Shown here in pieces: positions 28,925 through 38,481 of a stretch of 64,000 nucleotides of DNA (position 1 is its first letter; each line of letters begins with the position of its first letter). The translations under genes were made by a program, and so were the position numbers. The stretch comes from CAVORD01 sp963698535 (lineage in GTDB: Bacteria > Bacteroidota > Bacteroidia > Bacteroidales > VadinHA17): NCBI GenBank assembly GCA_963698535.1, contig CAVORD010000003.1:11458-75457 (forward strand), given 5' to 3'. Under the pieces are notes generated by a model. The model was given only the letters and a program-made list of their open reading frames with translations, had not been told where the DNA came from and ran no database searches.

Positions 28925-30217
28925 TTATAAATATTCAAATATTTTCTCCAGTCCAACTCCTCTGCTGCCCTTAACCAGCACGAGAGAATCAACAACAGGG
29001 TTCTGCTCTAACTCCTTGGCAAGATCGAGGGTATGTGGGAACCAATTGTATCTGAAAGGCTCATTAACATAACCAAAATGATCTCCCACAATATAGACCT
29101 TATCTATACCGAACTCCTTCAACTGGGAGAGGATAAATTCATGTTCCTGATAGGAATTTTCTCCCTGTTCCAGCATATCACCCAGTATCACAGCCTTTGT
29201 TTTTCCGTCCATCACCGAGAATGATCTCAATGTCTCGATCATACTTGTAGGGTTTGCATTATATGCGTCGCAGATTATGGTGTTTCTCTTTGTATCAAGG
29301 ATCTGAGAGCGATTATTGGAAGGGACATATGACTGAATGGCGGCAATTATCTTGTCGATATCAATATCAAAGAAAATACCTACCGCAATGGCAGCCCGTA
29401 TATTTTCAATATTATGTTTCCCGAAAAGACTTGTTTTCAGGTAATAAACAACGCCATGCAGAGTTACCGAAAGATTAAGATTAAGTGAGTCATCAACTGT
29501 TTTAACGACTACATCAACACCTGTAGGGTCACTGTAGGGCACAGCTTTAACCACCTTCCTGAATACCAGGTCTTTAAGAGTGGGATTAGCCTCGTTGAAT
29601 ATTGCTATGCCCTTGTTTGCCCTAAGCCAGTCGTAGAGTTCTCCTTTCCCCTTTATTACTCCTTCCAGTGATCCAAAGCCCTCTACATGAGCTTTGCCAA
29701 TATTGGTAATTATCCCATAGTTGGGTTCTGCTATTTCACAGAGAGCTGCTATTTCTCTCTGGTGATTTGCCCCCATCTCAATAACCTGAAAGCCAGCATT
29801 GTTATCTGCCTCCAGTAATGTAAGAGGGACACCTATATGATTATTAAGGTTTCCTGTGGTGCTATGCACCCTGAATTTTTGAGAGAGGACCCTTGCAATA
29901 AGCTCCTTGGTTGTTGTTTTTCCGTTTGATCCGGTTATTGCCAGTACCGGAACATTTAATTCCCTTCTGTGGTGACGTGCCAGTTTTTGCAAAGCCACAA
30001 GAGAATCTTTTACTATATATAAACCCACACCACTATTCGACGGATTGTCGGTTACGACAGCCGAAGCTCCTGAGGCCAATGCTTCTCTGACATATTCGTT
30101 ACCATCATAATTGTCGCCCTTTATTGCAAAAAAGAGATTACCCGGTCTGATCTTTCTGGTATCGGTAGATATTCCGGTAGACTTTTTAAACAGACGATAT
30201 AATGTGATTGTATCCAT
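28925..30217 (-). CDS. murF: UDP-MurNAc-tripeptide-D-Ala-D-Ala ligase
   Basis: A 430-residue Mur ligase that completes the cytoplasmic murein precursor with D-Ala-D-Ala. The N-terminal STDTRKIRPGNLFFAIKGD motif, the P-loop ITGSNGKTTTKEL, EMGANHQREIA and CDAYNANPTSM are all diagnostic of MurF. The longest frame starts at 30241, but that ATG lies inside the terminator hairpin of the upstream gldJ, so ATG 30217 (MDTITLYRLFKKS) is chosen. It is separated from other mur genes, which are not in this window. Confidence 0.94.
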   Translation of the reverse strand: MDTITLYRLFKKSTGISTDTRKIRPGNLFFAIKGDNYDGNEYVREALASGASAVVTDNPSNSGVGLYIVKDSLVALQKLARHHRRELNVPVLAITGSNGKTTTKELIARVLSQKFRVHSTTGNLNNHIGVPLTLLEADNNAGFQVIEMGANHQREIAALCEIAEPNYGIITNIGKAHVEGFGSLEGVIKGKGELYDWLRANKGIAIFNEANPTLKDLVFRKVVKAVPYSDPTGVDVVVKTVDDSLNLNLSVTLHGVVYYLKTSLFGKHNIENIRAAIAVGIFFDIDIDKIIAAIQSYVPSNNRSQILDTKRNTIICDAYNANPTSMIETLRSFSVMDGKTKAVILGDMLEQGENSYQEHEFILSQLKEFGIDKVYIVGDHFGYVNEPFRYNWFPHTLDLAKELEQNPVVDSLVLVKGSRGVGLEKIFEYL

Positions 30218-30225
30218 AAATGAGT

Positions 30226-30258
30226 AAAAAAACCCCATCATGTTGCCATAATGAGGTT
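30226..30258 (-). terminator. Rho-independent terminator between gldJ and murF
   Basis: On the minus strand AACCTCATTAT pairs with ATGATGGGGTT (two G-U pairs) around a 6-base loop, followed by a T run ending at 30226. It ends the gldJ transcript and separates it from murF. Confidence 0.8.
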
Positions 30259-30278
30259 ATTATTTGGTTTAGATTTTC

Positions 30279-31761
30279 TTAGAAACCTGAGGGGCTACCT
30301 ACTCTGATCATGGCGCATCTGAAGCCAATATCATCGCGTGAAGCTTCCTGGTCGAGGTATCTGCGTGTTGATGGGTTAAGCCAGAAAGCTCTGTCTTTCC
30401 ATGAACCGCCTTTATAAACCCTGGATTTGTCATTTATCAGTGTTACATAATCACCATCGGCCTGACTGTACATCCTCATTGATCCCGGTACGTTGTCATC
30501 TGTTACCCAGTCAACTCCCGGTGAGATGCTTGATCCAAGGTCACCGTCCCTGTAATTTCTGTAGTCGCCTTTCTGGTAGTTATATCTGTTTGCAACGTCG
30601 GCTGCTTTAACAGTATCATAAACCATACGACCGAGTTTATCTTTCTCAACGAGTTCCCCGTTGGCATCGCGTGCCAGATCAGTGAAAACATTACCTCTGA
30701 AAGGGTTGAAGGCATCAACATCTTCATATGACATAGGTCTGTAAACATCCTGTACCCACTCGTTGACGTTACCTGCCATGCAATAGAGACCGTAATCGTT
30801 AGGCCAGTATGATTTTACATCCACGGTAATACTACCATTATCGTTAAGGCTACCGGCAACACCCATAAGGTCACCACTTCCGCGAACGAAGTTAGCCATC
30901 ATCTGTCCTCTGAATTTAGGGGCACTGTTTCTTACATTATGTCCGTCCCATGGGTAAATTCTTCTTTCATATACTCTCTCTTCGAAAGTATTACCTCTGA
31001 GACCAAATGCTGCAAATTCCCATTCAGCTTCGGTAGGGAGGCGATACCTCGGAAGGATGATACCATCTTCAATAGATATCTTTCTGCCCTCTTCACCGCC
31101 TGGCACAGGCATTAGATCTTTTATAACACCCTCATATTTACCTGCGAGGAGTGCTTCTGTGTGAAAGTTGTTCTCATTCTGCTGATTTGGATCAGGCTCA
31201 AGATAACCTGAGCTGATAAGCAATTGCTCATTAACCCTGTCTGTTCTCCAGATGCAATAGTCATTAGCCTGAACCCAGTTTACACCTACAACAGGATACT
31301 CATTATATGAAGGATGCCTGAAATAGTACTGTACATAAGGTTCGTTGAATCCCAGTGGACTTCTCCATACCAGTGTATCGGGGAGTGCTCTTCTGTATAC
31401 TTCGGGATAGTCGGTGTATATCCTTCTCAACCAGAAAAGATACTCCCTGTAGTCAACGTTTCTTACTTCTGTTTCATCCATATAGAATGATGAAACGGTT
31501 ACTCTTCTTGGGGTATTATTCCAATCGAACATCACGTCATCCTGAACACGGCCCATTGTAAAGGTACCACCTTCAATAAGCACCAGGCCGGGGCCTGTTT
31601 CCTGCTCGTACGTCCATCATGACCTGAAATCCACCATTGTCCGGATTATTATATGCCCATCCTGTAGTCTGAGACTCATTGGAATTGCCCTTTTTGCCGA
31701 AGCATGATACACACAGCACTGCAGTCAGAATTACGACTGAAAAGGCCAGATATCTTCTCAT
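30279..31761 (-). CDS. gldJ: GldJ-like lipoprotein (FGE-sulfatase fold), one frameshift
   Basis: About 493 residues when repaired. The N-terminus MRRYLAFSVVILTAVLCVSC ends in a lipobox cysteine. The body is a formylglycine-generating-enzyme-like domain (MLIEGGTFTMGR, FYMDETEVRNVDYREYL, YRLPTEAEWEFAAFG, GGSWKDRAFWLNPSTRR). This fits GldJ, a lipoprotein needed for gliding and for stable type IX secretion. Two overlapping frames meet near 31601-31612; restoring one base gives EQETGPGLVLIEGGT, so it is likely a sequence error. GldJ next to porU and porV is the arrangement known in Flavobacterium johnsoniae. GldK is the main alternative, but the context favours GldJ. Confidence 0.87.
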
Positions 31762-31795
31762 AATTTTGTTAGTTTTAATAGCTTATAACAATCAC

Positions 31796-31803
31796 CAAAT
31801 ATA
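31796..31803 (-). promoter_or_regulatory. -7 element upstream of gldJ
   Basis: The minus strand reads TATATTTG, an exact TAnnTTTG match, 34 bases before the gldJ start at 31761. The -33 box is not clear. Confidence 0.55.
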
Positions 31804-31846
31804 GAAAAAATAAGAACTCTCAATAAATTTTCTAACTCAAATATAA

Positions 31847-32812
31847 CTACAATTTAGGAAAATTTATTGTTTGCCTGTTATTTCTTTTATCAACATTATA
31901 TAAACGGATGGCAATACCGGCGCTGTGGAAGGCTGTTAAAGGCAGGGAGTAACCCTTCTTCACTCCCGTATTTAGCCGGTAACAATAACTAAATCCTATC
32001 GATTCCGATCTGAATCCAAAACCGCCCTGAACAGCCGTATGACGGTCTTTTCCGACATTCAGCCCTCCGTTGATTGAAAAATCTCCTGACTCTAAAGAAA
32101 CGGTCTGGACAAAATTGTAATCATCTTTTGACAGGGCCGATGACAAAGCAGGAACAATTACCATGTTGATAAATGAAGGAGAATACCTGTATGATGTATA
32201 CCCGTAGAGGGTTCTTTTAAGCCTGTGATCAGGATTTTTCGATCCGGTCAGATCAGGTTTGTTTAGATAGTCGGCTGCCCATGAGACAAAAAAGATATCA
32301 TTATAGAGTACTCCTCCGGCGCTGACATTTACGACGCTCCTCGATAATCCTGCAAACTGATCGGCCGACTGGCCAATGGGACCGTAAACGGGGTTTATCT
32401 GATCCTGGAAGATAATTTTGCCGCCTCTCACTGCAGTATTGATCACAGAGATAGCCAGTCCCGACGATGCAAACAGGTTGCGCGCTATGCGAAAATGATA
32501 GGCATAACCGGCTCCCCCGCTCATCTGTCCGTACACATCACCAAGCTGGTTACCTAAAGCCCATGCCGATATCCCGCCATGCAAACCGTCAAAATTCCCG
32601 CTCCACTGTGCAAAGTAAGAGCCAAGGCCAAACCCTGATGCCGGATAAACAGATGTGTAACTTATTCTTACAACCTGACCTCCCTCCAGACCTGCAAAAG
32701 CCGGATTATGCGGTAGAATGCCCTCTGTTGTACCGGTAAAGACCAGATCCTGACCTAAAAGTGCTCCGGTCAGGTTCAAAAAGAATAATAGTGATGCAAC
32801 TCTGTTAAGCAT
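31847..32812 (-). CDS. PorP/SprF-family type IX secretion membrane protein
   Basis: A 321-residue outer-membrane protein. The signal peptide ends at about residue 20 (LTGALLGQ). The mature start has HNPAFAGLEGGQVVRISY, the family hallmark (N-P-A-F/Y-A-G), and the rest is barrel-like beta strands. PorP/SprF proteins anchor type IX cargo or adhesins at the surface and often occur in many paralogues, so this need not be the core PorP. It lies upstream of gldJ on the same strand and diverges from porU. Confidence 0.85.
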   Translation of the reverse strand: MLNRVASLLFFLNLTGALLGQDLVFTGTTEGILPHNPAFAGLEGGQVVRISYTSVYPASGFGLGSYFAQWSGNFDGLHGGISAWALGNQLGDVYGQMSGGAGYAYHFRIARNLFASSGLAISVINTAVRGGKIIFQDQINPVYGPIGQSADQFAGLSRSVVNVSAGGVLYNDIFFVSWAADYLNKPDLTGSKNPDHRLKRTLYGYTSYRYSPSFINMVIVPALSSALSKDDYNFVQTVSLESGDFSINGGLNVGKDRHTAVQGGFGFRSESIGFSYCYRLNTGVKKGYSLPLTAFHSAGIAIRLYNVDKRNNRQTINFPKL

Positions 32813-32909
32813 AACTTTGTTTACAACAATAGAAACGGGGTAAAAGCGTTTTATATTTTAACCTCATTGCAAAAGAAGTAATAATGCGAAACTTTTCCAT
32901 AGCCTCTCC

Positions 32910-32917
32910 TATATTTG
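32910..32917 (+). promoter_or_regulatory. -7 element upstream of porU
   Basis: TATATTTG is an exact match ending only 7 bases before ATG 32925 (a second ATG follows at 32928). Transcription would begin within a few bases of the start codon, giving a leaderless or nearly leaderless mRNA. Confidence 0.5.
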
Positions 32918-32924
32918 CATTCTT

Positions 32925-35900
32925 ATGATGAAAAGCCGATTCATATTACTTCTTCTTGCCCTGACGGCTATGTCGGACCTATCTGGACAGGCGATAATGA
33001 GCGGGGAAGCGTTTGGTGTTAACTCAGTACTTTCGCAGGGAACATGGTACCGGATCGGATTAAAGGATGAAGGGGTTTACCGTATTGATTACAGTCAACT
33101 AAAGGATATTGGCTATAGTGGTTCCGGTGAACCAAGGATCTACGGTAACAATTTTGGTCAGCTCTCATACTATAATGCCGACCCCAGACCTGATGATCTT
33201 GTTGAGGTTCCTGCTCAGATAGTAAGGGGTAGCGATGGGATCTTCAATGAAGGTGATTATTTGCTTTTCTATAGCCCTTCAGCCGACAGATGGACGTTCT
33301 CGGGCAAATATGAATATAAAAGGCATGCCTATTCCGATTCAGTTTTCTATTTCCTGCGATTCCTGCCCGGGACAAATCCCGGATTGTCATCCGATAACCA
33401 GCCGGCATCTGCTCCAACCAGATTTTCATCAGCGTGTGATTTCCGATTCTACCATGAAGTTGAATCGGAGAACATAATTAAATCAGGCAGAGAGTGGTAC
33501 CAGCCTGTTTCTGTAAGCTCACCTCTTATCATAAGGCCGTCATTCGGCACCCTGATCCCTGCCGATTCAGTTTCCTATAGCTTCAGAGTGGCTGCAAGGG
33601 GACAGGTGCCTACAACATTCCGGATAACAGAGGGTGGTGTAACAAGGGACAACCTGTTGGTCCCGGAGGTCAATATATACAGTACTACAGGCACTTATGC
33701 CCGAACCATGGCCAGCGAAGGAAAGTTCATACCTTCCGGTCCTGACCCGGTAATTGAGGTATCGTTCCACAGCAACGGCGACTCCTCAGGCAAAGGGATG
33801 GGTAGATAATATCATATTAACAGGAAGAAGTCTCATCAGCTACAAGGGGACCCTGCTGAAAATAACCGACTCACGTCTTCCTGCCGATGGCTCTGTGGTT
33901 GAATACAGTGGTGAGACCGGAGGATCTTCCGGTTTACTATTGTGGAATATAACTGACCCTCTAAATCCTTCCGTTGTCTCCTACTCCACTGTTGGAAACA
34001 CCATTAAGTGGAAAGTGATTTCAGACAAATTGAAAAGCTATATTCTTTTCTCAGCCTCTTCACTGCCACATCCGGTTATATTTAAGCAACAGGTGACGAA
34101 CCAAAATCTGCACGCCACCGGTCCGGCCGACATGGTTATTGTAAGTCATCCACTCTTCCTGGACCATGCAAGAAAAATTGCCGATATACACCTGAACAAC
34201 AGCGGATTAGTATCTGTTATTGTTACGCCACAGATGATTTACAATGAATACAGCGGAGGTATAGCAGACATTAGTGCGATAAGAAACTATCTGAGGATGA
34301 TGTGGACAAGACACAGATCGTCTGACCACCCCTTGAAATACCTTCTTATCGTTGGCGACGGATCAATAGATAACAGGACTCTGCCTCCCAAAAATCCCAA
34401 CTTCGTCCCAACTTATCAGACTCAGAATTCAACAGTTATTGTCTCCTCATTCATGTCAGATGATTTCTATGGCCTTCTTGATGAGGCAGAGGGAGAAGCT
34501 GAGGGCTACCTCGATCTTGGTATTGGACGAATGCCTGTCTATGACACAACTCAGGCAGGCATAATGGTTAGGAAAATAGAGAGATATATAAACGATCCGG
34601 AAGAGGGTGCCTGGAAGAATATAATCTCACTAATAGCCGATGATGAGGACTTTAATATACACATGAATGATGCTGAAGGTCTTGCCTCTTTAATAGAATC
34701 AACCAATCCGTGGATAAACCTGGAGAAGGTCTATTTTGATGCTTACAGACAGATAAGCTCTGCAAGCGGACATTCATATCCCGATGCAACGTCAGCTATT
34801 TCAGACAGGATAAATTCAGGAGCTCTTATTGTAAACTATCTGGGCCATGGCAATGAACTGGGACTTGCTCACGAAAGAGTAGTAAAGACAGAGACAATAA
34901 ATTCATGGAGGAATAAGAACAGGTTGCCGCTGTTTATTACCGCGACATGTGAATTCAGTCGTTTTGATGATGTGGAACTGAATACTGTTACAGGTGTGAG
35001 GATACCCAAAAGTTCAGCAGGAGAGATGGTGCTTCTCAACCCCGACGGAGGAGGCATTGCGCTTCTCACCACAACAAGGATAGTCTATTCGGCACCTAAC
35101 TACACCCTTAACAAGAACCTTTACAATTTTGCTTTTACCATTGACAGTACAGGCAATGCACTTCGGCTGGGCGATGTAATGAGACTGGCCAAGATAAATT
35201 CAGGAGGAGGCAGTAACAAAAGGAATTTTAGTCTGCTGGGGGATCCCGCTTTGAGGATCACATTCCCATGGAACGGATTTGTCAAGACCGATTCGATAAA
35301 CGGCAAACATATTTCACAGACTTTAGATACGATCAGGGCCCTCTCAACATTAACATTGTCGGGGCATATTGAAGACAACTTCGGAAACATCGACAATAGC
35401 TTCACCGGACTGGTATACATTACCCTCTATGACAAGGCTGCACAGGTTAGTACACTGGCTAATGACGGCGGAACACCATTCACATTTAACGCCAGGAACA
35501 ATATTCTTTTCCGTGGCAAGACCCAGGCTGTAAATGGCAAATTCAGAACATCCTTTCTTGTACCCAAGGATATCAATTACAATTTCGGCAAAGGAAAGAT
35601 CAGCTATTATGCTTCAGGCACCAGCGGTACAATGAGAGGAAGCTTTGAGGGTGCTGTCGTTGGCGGATTTAGTGATCCGGGTATATCAGACATGACCGGA
35701 CCTGACATTAGACTGTTCCTTTATGATACACTCTTCAGAGAGGGGGGGATCTCTGATGAGAATCCAAGGTTGCTGGCCATAATAACAGATGAGGGTGGTA
35801 TCAATACAACAGGTAATGGCATTGGCCACGACATAATAGCATGGATCGACGGTGATCAGTCAAACTCGATCGTACTTAATAACTGGTTTGAGGCCGACCT

Positions 35901-36349
35901 CGACAGTTATAAAAGCGGCAAAGTTGTGTTTAGTCTATCCGGATTAGATCCAGGAGTGCACACCGTTACCCTAAAGGCCTGGGATAACTTCAATAATTCA
36001 GCTACCGGAAACCTGACATTCGAAGTGAGTAGACGAAAACAGGTTTCTGATCACCGGCATTATAAATTATCCAAACCCGTTTACGGAGGGAACCTACATT
36101 ACCGCCAGCCACAACAGGCCGGAACAATCACTTGATATCACAGTGTCGCTGTATGACAATTCCGGAAGATTAATAAGGGTGCTTAAAGAGTCAGCCTTTA
36201 GTTCCGGACTAACGGTTCCTCCTCTGTATTGGGACGGCAATGACAGCGGTGGAGCAAGAGTTAAATCAGGCATCTATCATTACCGGTTATCAATAGAGAC
36301 TGTGGCTCATGAAGTGACTACAGGCTTTGGACGACTCATAATTTTGTAG
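32925..36349 (+). CDS. porU: PorU, type IX secretion C-terminal signal peptidase, two frameshifts
   Basis: About 1,140 residues when joined. It is a gingipain-like (peptidase C25) enzyme on the cell surface that removes the C-terminal signal of type IX cargo and attaches the cargo to A-LPS. The catalytic His is in NYLGHGNELG (codon 34846) and the Cys in ITATCEFSRFDD (codon 34948). The N-terminal part has a signal peptide and VLSQGTWYRIGLKDEGVYRI, typical of PorU. The frame shifts near 33788 (into AKGWVDNIILTG) and near 36062 (into YNYPNPFTEGTYITASHN). The C-terminus ends GFGRLIIL, and the YNYPNPF-type domain is the usual end. It is followed by porV. Confidence 0.9.
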
Positions 36350-36379
36350 TTACACAATAAGTGAAGACATTATTTGTTT

Positions 36380-36387
36380 TATATTTG
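36380..36387 (+). promoter_or_regulatory. -7 element upstream of porV
   Basis: TATATTTG is an exact match 22 bases before ATG 36410. The upstream codon at 36374 that would lengthen the frame precedes this element, so ATG 36410 is preferred. It allows porV expression independent of porU. Confidence 0.55.
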
Positions 36388-36409
36388 TTACCCTAATAAA
36401 AATATTTGT

Positions 36410-37579
36410 ATGACATTCAGGAACTTGTTAACAGCGTTATTACTCCTTGTTTTGACCCTCCCGGCTGAGATAAATGCCCAGAGTAATACGGGTGAGCTCA
36501 ATGCAATACACACTGTTGTACCGTTTCTCACTATTGCACCTGACTCAAGAGCTGGTGCCATGGGTGATGCAGGCGTAGCATCCTCCCCCGATATTTACAG
36601 TATGCACTGGAATCCTGCCAAGTATGCTTTCATCGATGGCAACAAGGGTTTTGCTATCTCATATTCACCCTGGCTAAGATCACTTGTTCCAGATATAAAT
36701 ATTGCCTATCTCACCGGATACAGGCGTATTGACAGCAGGCAGGTTATTGCCGCAAGCCTGATATACTCTTCTCTTGGCGATATTCCATTTACCGATGATT
36801 TCGGCAACCTCGAAAGGAACTTCAAACCCAATGAATTTGCTATTGATGCAGCTTACTCCAGACTTTTTTCCCAATATCTTTCAGGGAGTGTTGCATTTCG
36901 CTTTATATACTCCAACCTTACCGGAGGATCTTACTCGGGAGGTGTTGAGACAAAACCAGGTGTATCATTCGCGGCAGACATTGCAGGCTATTATGTTAAG
37001 GAGGCTGACATTATGGGAAGAGATGGTAACTACTCCTTCGGTCTTAATTTTTCGAACATTGGTGCAAAGATGAGTTACGCCGAGTCAAGGGACCCCGACT
37101 TTATCCCGATGAATATGAAGCTGGGCACCTCAGCAGGCATGAATCTCGACAGATATAACCACATATCGTTATCACTGGATTTCAATAAGTTGCTTGTCCC
37201 CACCCCTCCTATCTACGACGCTGACATGCAGATCATTGCCGGCAAAGACCCCAACATACCGGTTCCACTGGCTATCTTCCAGAGCTTTTATGATGCTCCG
37301 GGAGGTTTCTCAGAAGAACTCCGTGAGATCACAGTTTCACTGGGTGCGGAATACTGGTACAACAATCAGTTTGCCATAAGGACAGGATATTTTCACGAAG
37401 ATGCTTCCAAGGGCAACAGAAAGTACTTTACAGCGGGTGCAGGTATCAGGCTAAATGTTATTGCATTTGATTTCAGCTATCTTATGCCACTTGCACAGAA
37501 CCACCCACTGGCCAGGACACTACGTTTTTCCATTGCATTCGAATTTGATTCTCTAAAGAGTCTTAATAAAGCCAGCTAA
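36410..37579 (+). CDS. porV: PorV (LptO), type IX secretion outer-membrane protein
   Basis: A 389-residue FadL-like barrel. The signal peptide is MTFRNLLTALLLLVLTLPAE with cleavage after NAQ. Mature motifs include TVVPFLTIAPDSRAGAMGDA and YSMHWNPAKYAF, hallmarks of PorV. PorV shuttles secreted cargo from the SprA/Sov translocon to the PorU sortase and helps lipid A deacylation. It sits directly after porU, the conserved order. The stop codon overlaps the ispF start (TAATG). Confidence 0.93.
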   Translation: MTFRNLLTALLLLVLTLPAEINAQSNTGELNAIHTVVPFLTIAPDSRAGAMGDAGVASSPDIYSMHWNPAKYAFIDGNKGFAISYSPWLRSLVPDINIAYLTGYRRIDSRQVIAASLIYSSLGDIPFTDDFGNLERNFKPNEFAIDAAYSRLFSQYLSGSVAFRFIYSNLTGGSYSGGVETKPGVSFAADIAGYYVKEADIMGRDGNYSFGLNFSNIGAKMSYAESRDPDFIPMNMKLGTSAGMNLDRYNHISLSLDFNKLLVPTPPIYDADMQIIAGKDPNIPVPLAIFQSFYDAPGGFSEELREITVSLGAEYWYNNQFAIRTGYFHEDASKGNRKYFTAGAGIRLNVIAFDFSYLMPLAQNHPLARTLRFSIAFEFDSLKSLNKAS

Positions 37580-38058
37580 TGGTTATCAGAACCGGTCAGG
37601 GAATAGATGTCCATAAGCTGGAGCCTGGCAGAGCTCTCTGGCTGGGAGGCATAAATATTCCATCGCCACTAGGTTCAGTGGCTCATTCCGACGGAGATGT
37701 TCTTATCCATTCCATCTGCGACGCCCTCCTTGGTGCTGCAGCACAGGGTGACATAGGCAAGCATTTCCCGGATACAGATAATCGTTTTAAGGGTATCGAC
37801 AGCAAATTATTGCTGAAAGAGTGCTGCAGGATAATTGGAGATCTTGGCTACACTGTCGGTAACATCGACACTACTATCCTTCTCGAGGCACCAAAGATCG
37901 CACCTTATGTGGGATCAATGAGAAAGACCATCTCGGAGGTTATGGGAATATCTGAAGATCAGGTTTCTATCAAGGCCACAACAACGGAGACACTTGGGTT
38001 TACAGGAAGGAAGGAAGGGATAGCAGCCACAGCCTCCGTCCTTATCTTTAAAGATTGA
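37579..38058 (+). CDS. ispF: 2-C-methyl-D-erythritol 2,4-cyclodiphosphate synthase
   Basis: A 159-residue MEP-pathway enzyme that cyclises CDP-ME-2-phosphate in isoprenoid synthesis. The metal site is in GIDVHKL and HSDGDVLIHSICDALLGAAA; KHFPDTD and KATTTETLGFTGRKEGIAA are also diagnostic. The length is standard. It begins within the porV stop codon (TAATG), a conserved porV-ispF neighbourhood in many Bacteroidota. Other MEP genes are not in the window. Confidence 0.96.
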   Translation: MVIRTGQGIDVHKLEPGRALWLGGINIPSPLGSVAHSDGDVLIHSICDALLGAAAQGDIGKHFPDTDNRFKGIDSKLLLKECCRIIGDLGYTVGNIDTTILLEAPKIAPYVGSMRKTISEVMGISEDQVSIKATTTETLGFTGRKEGIAATASVLIFKD

Positions 38059-38089
38059 TTGTTTTTATTACCACTTCTTTTTACATTTA
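38059..38089 (+). promoter_or_regulatory. Promoter upstream of the CoA-binding protein
   Basis: TTG at 38059-38061, a 20-base spacer, and TACATTTA at 38082-38089, 15 bases before ATG 38105. Both parts are near the phylum consensus. Confidence 0.5.
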
Positions 38090-38104
38090 CAAAAACATCA
38101 CACC

Positions 38105-38470
38105 ATGGATAAGAGAACCCTTGTCCTCGGCGCCAGTCCAAATCCCGACAGATTTTCATACAAGGCAATGAGGAGTTTACAGAGGCGGAATATTGAGTTT
38201 GTTTCAGCAGGACTGAAGGAGGCAGTAACAGAGGAATTCACCATCCACAAGGGCATTCCGCCAAAATGCGGACCTATACATACTGTAACCCTTTATATGA
38301 GTGCCAAACACCAAAAGGATTACTACAAACAGATTCTTGACTTAAACCCTAAGAGGATAATTTTTAATCCCGGGACGGCCAACCCTGAGCTGGAATCGCT
38401 GGCAACAAGCAAAGGAATAAATTGTGTCAATGATTGTATGCTTATAATGTTAAGCAACGGCAACTATTGA
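38105..38470 (+). CDS. Small CoA-binding-domain protein (YccU-like)
   Basis: A 121-residue single Rossmann-like domain. The N-terminus TLVLGASPNPDRFSYKAM matches the CoA_binding domain glycine-rich turn, and FNPGTANPELESLA is also family-typical. It probably binds a nucleotide or CoA; the function is unknown. It converges on hutU with a gap of 11 bases. It appears to have its own promoter. Confidence 0.85.
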   Translation: MDKRTLVLGASPNPDRFSYKAMRSLQRRNIEFVSAGLKEAVTEEFTIHKGIPPKCGPIHTVTLYMSAKHQKDYYKQILDLNPKRIIFNPGTANPELESLATSKGINCVNDCMLIMLSNGNY

Positions 38471-38481
38471 TAGCAGGCCAG

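Noticed and set aside
30218..30241. Upstream ATG for murF
   Set aside because: It lies in the gldJ terminator hairpin; the next ATG gives the family-typical N-terminus.
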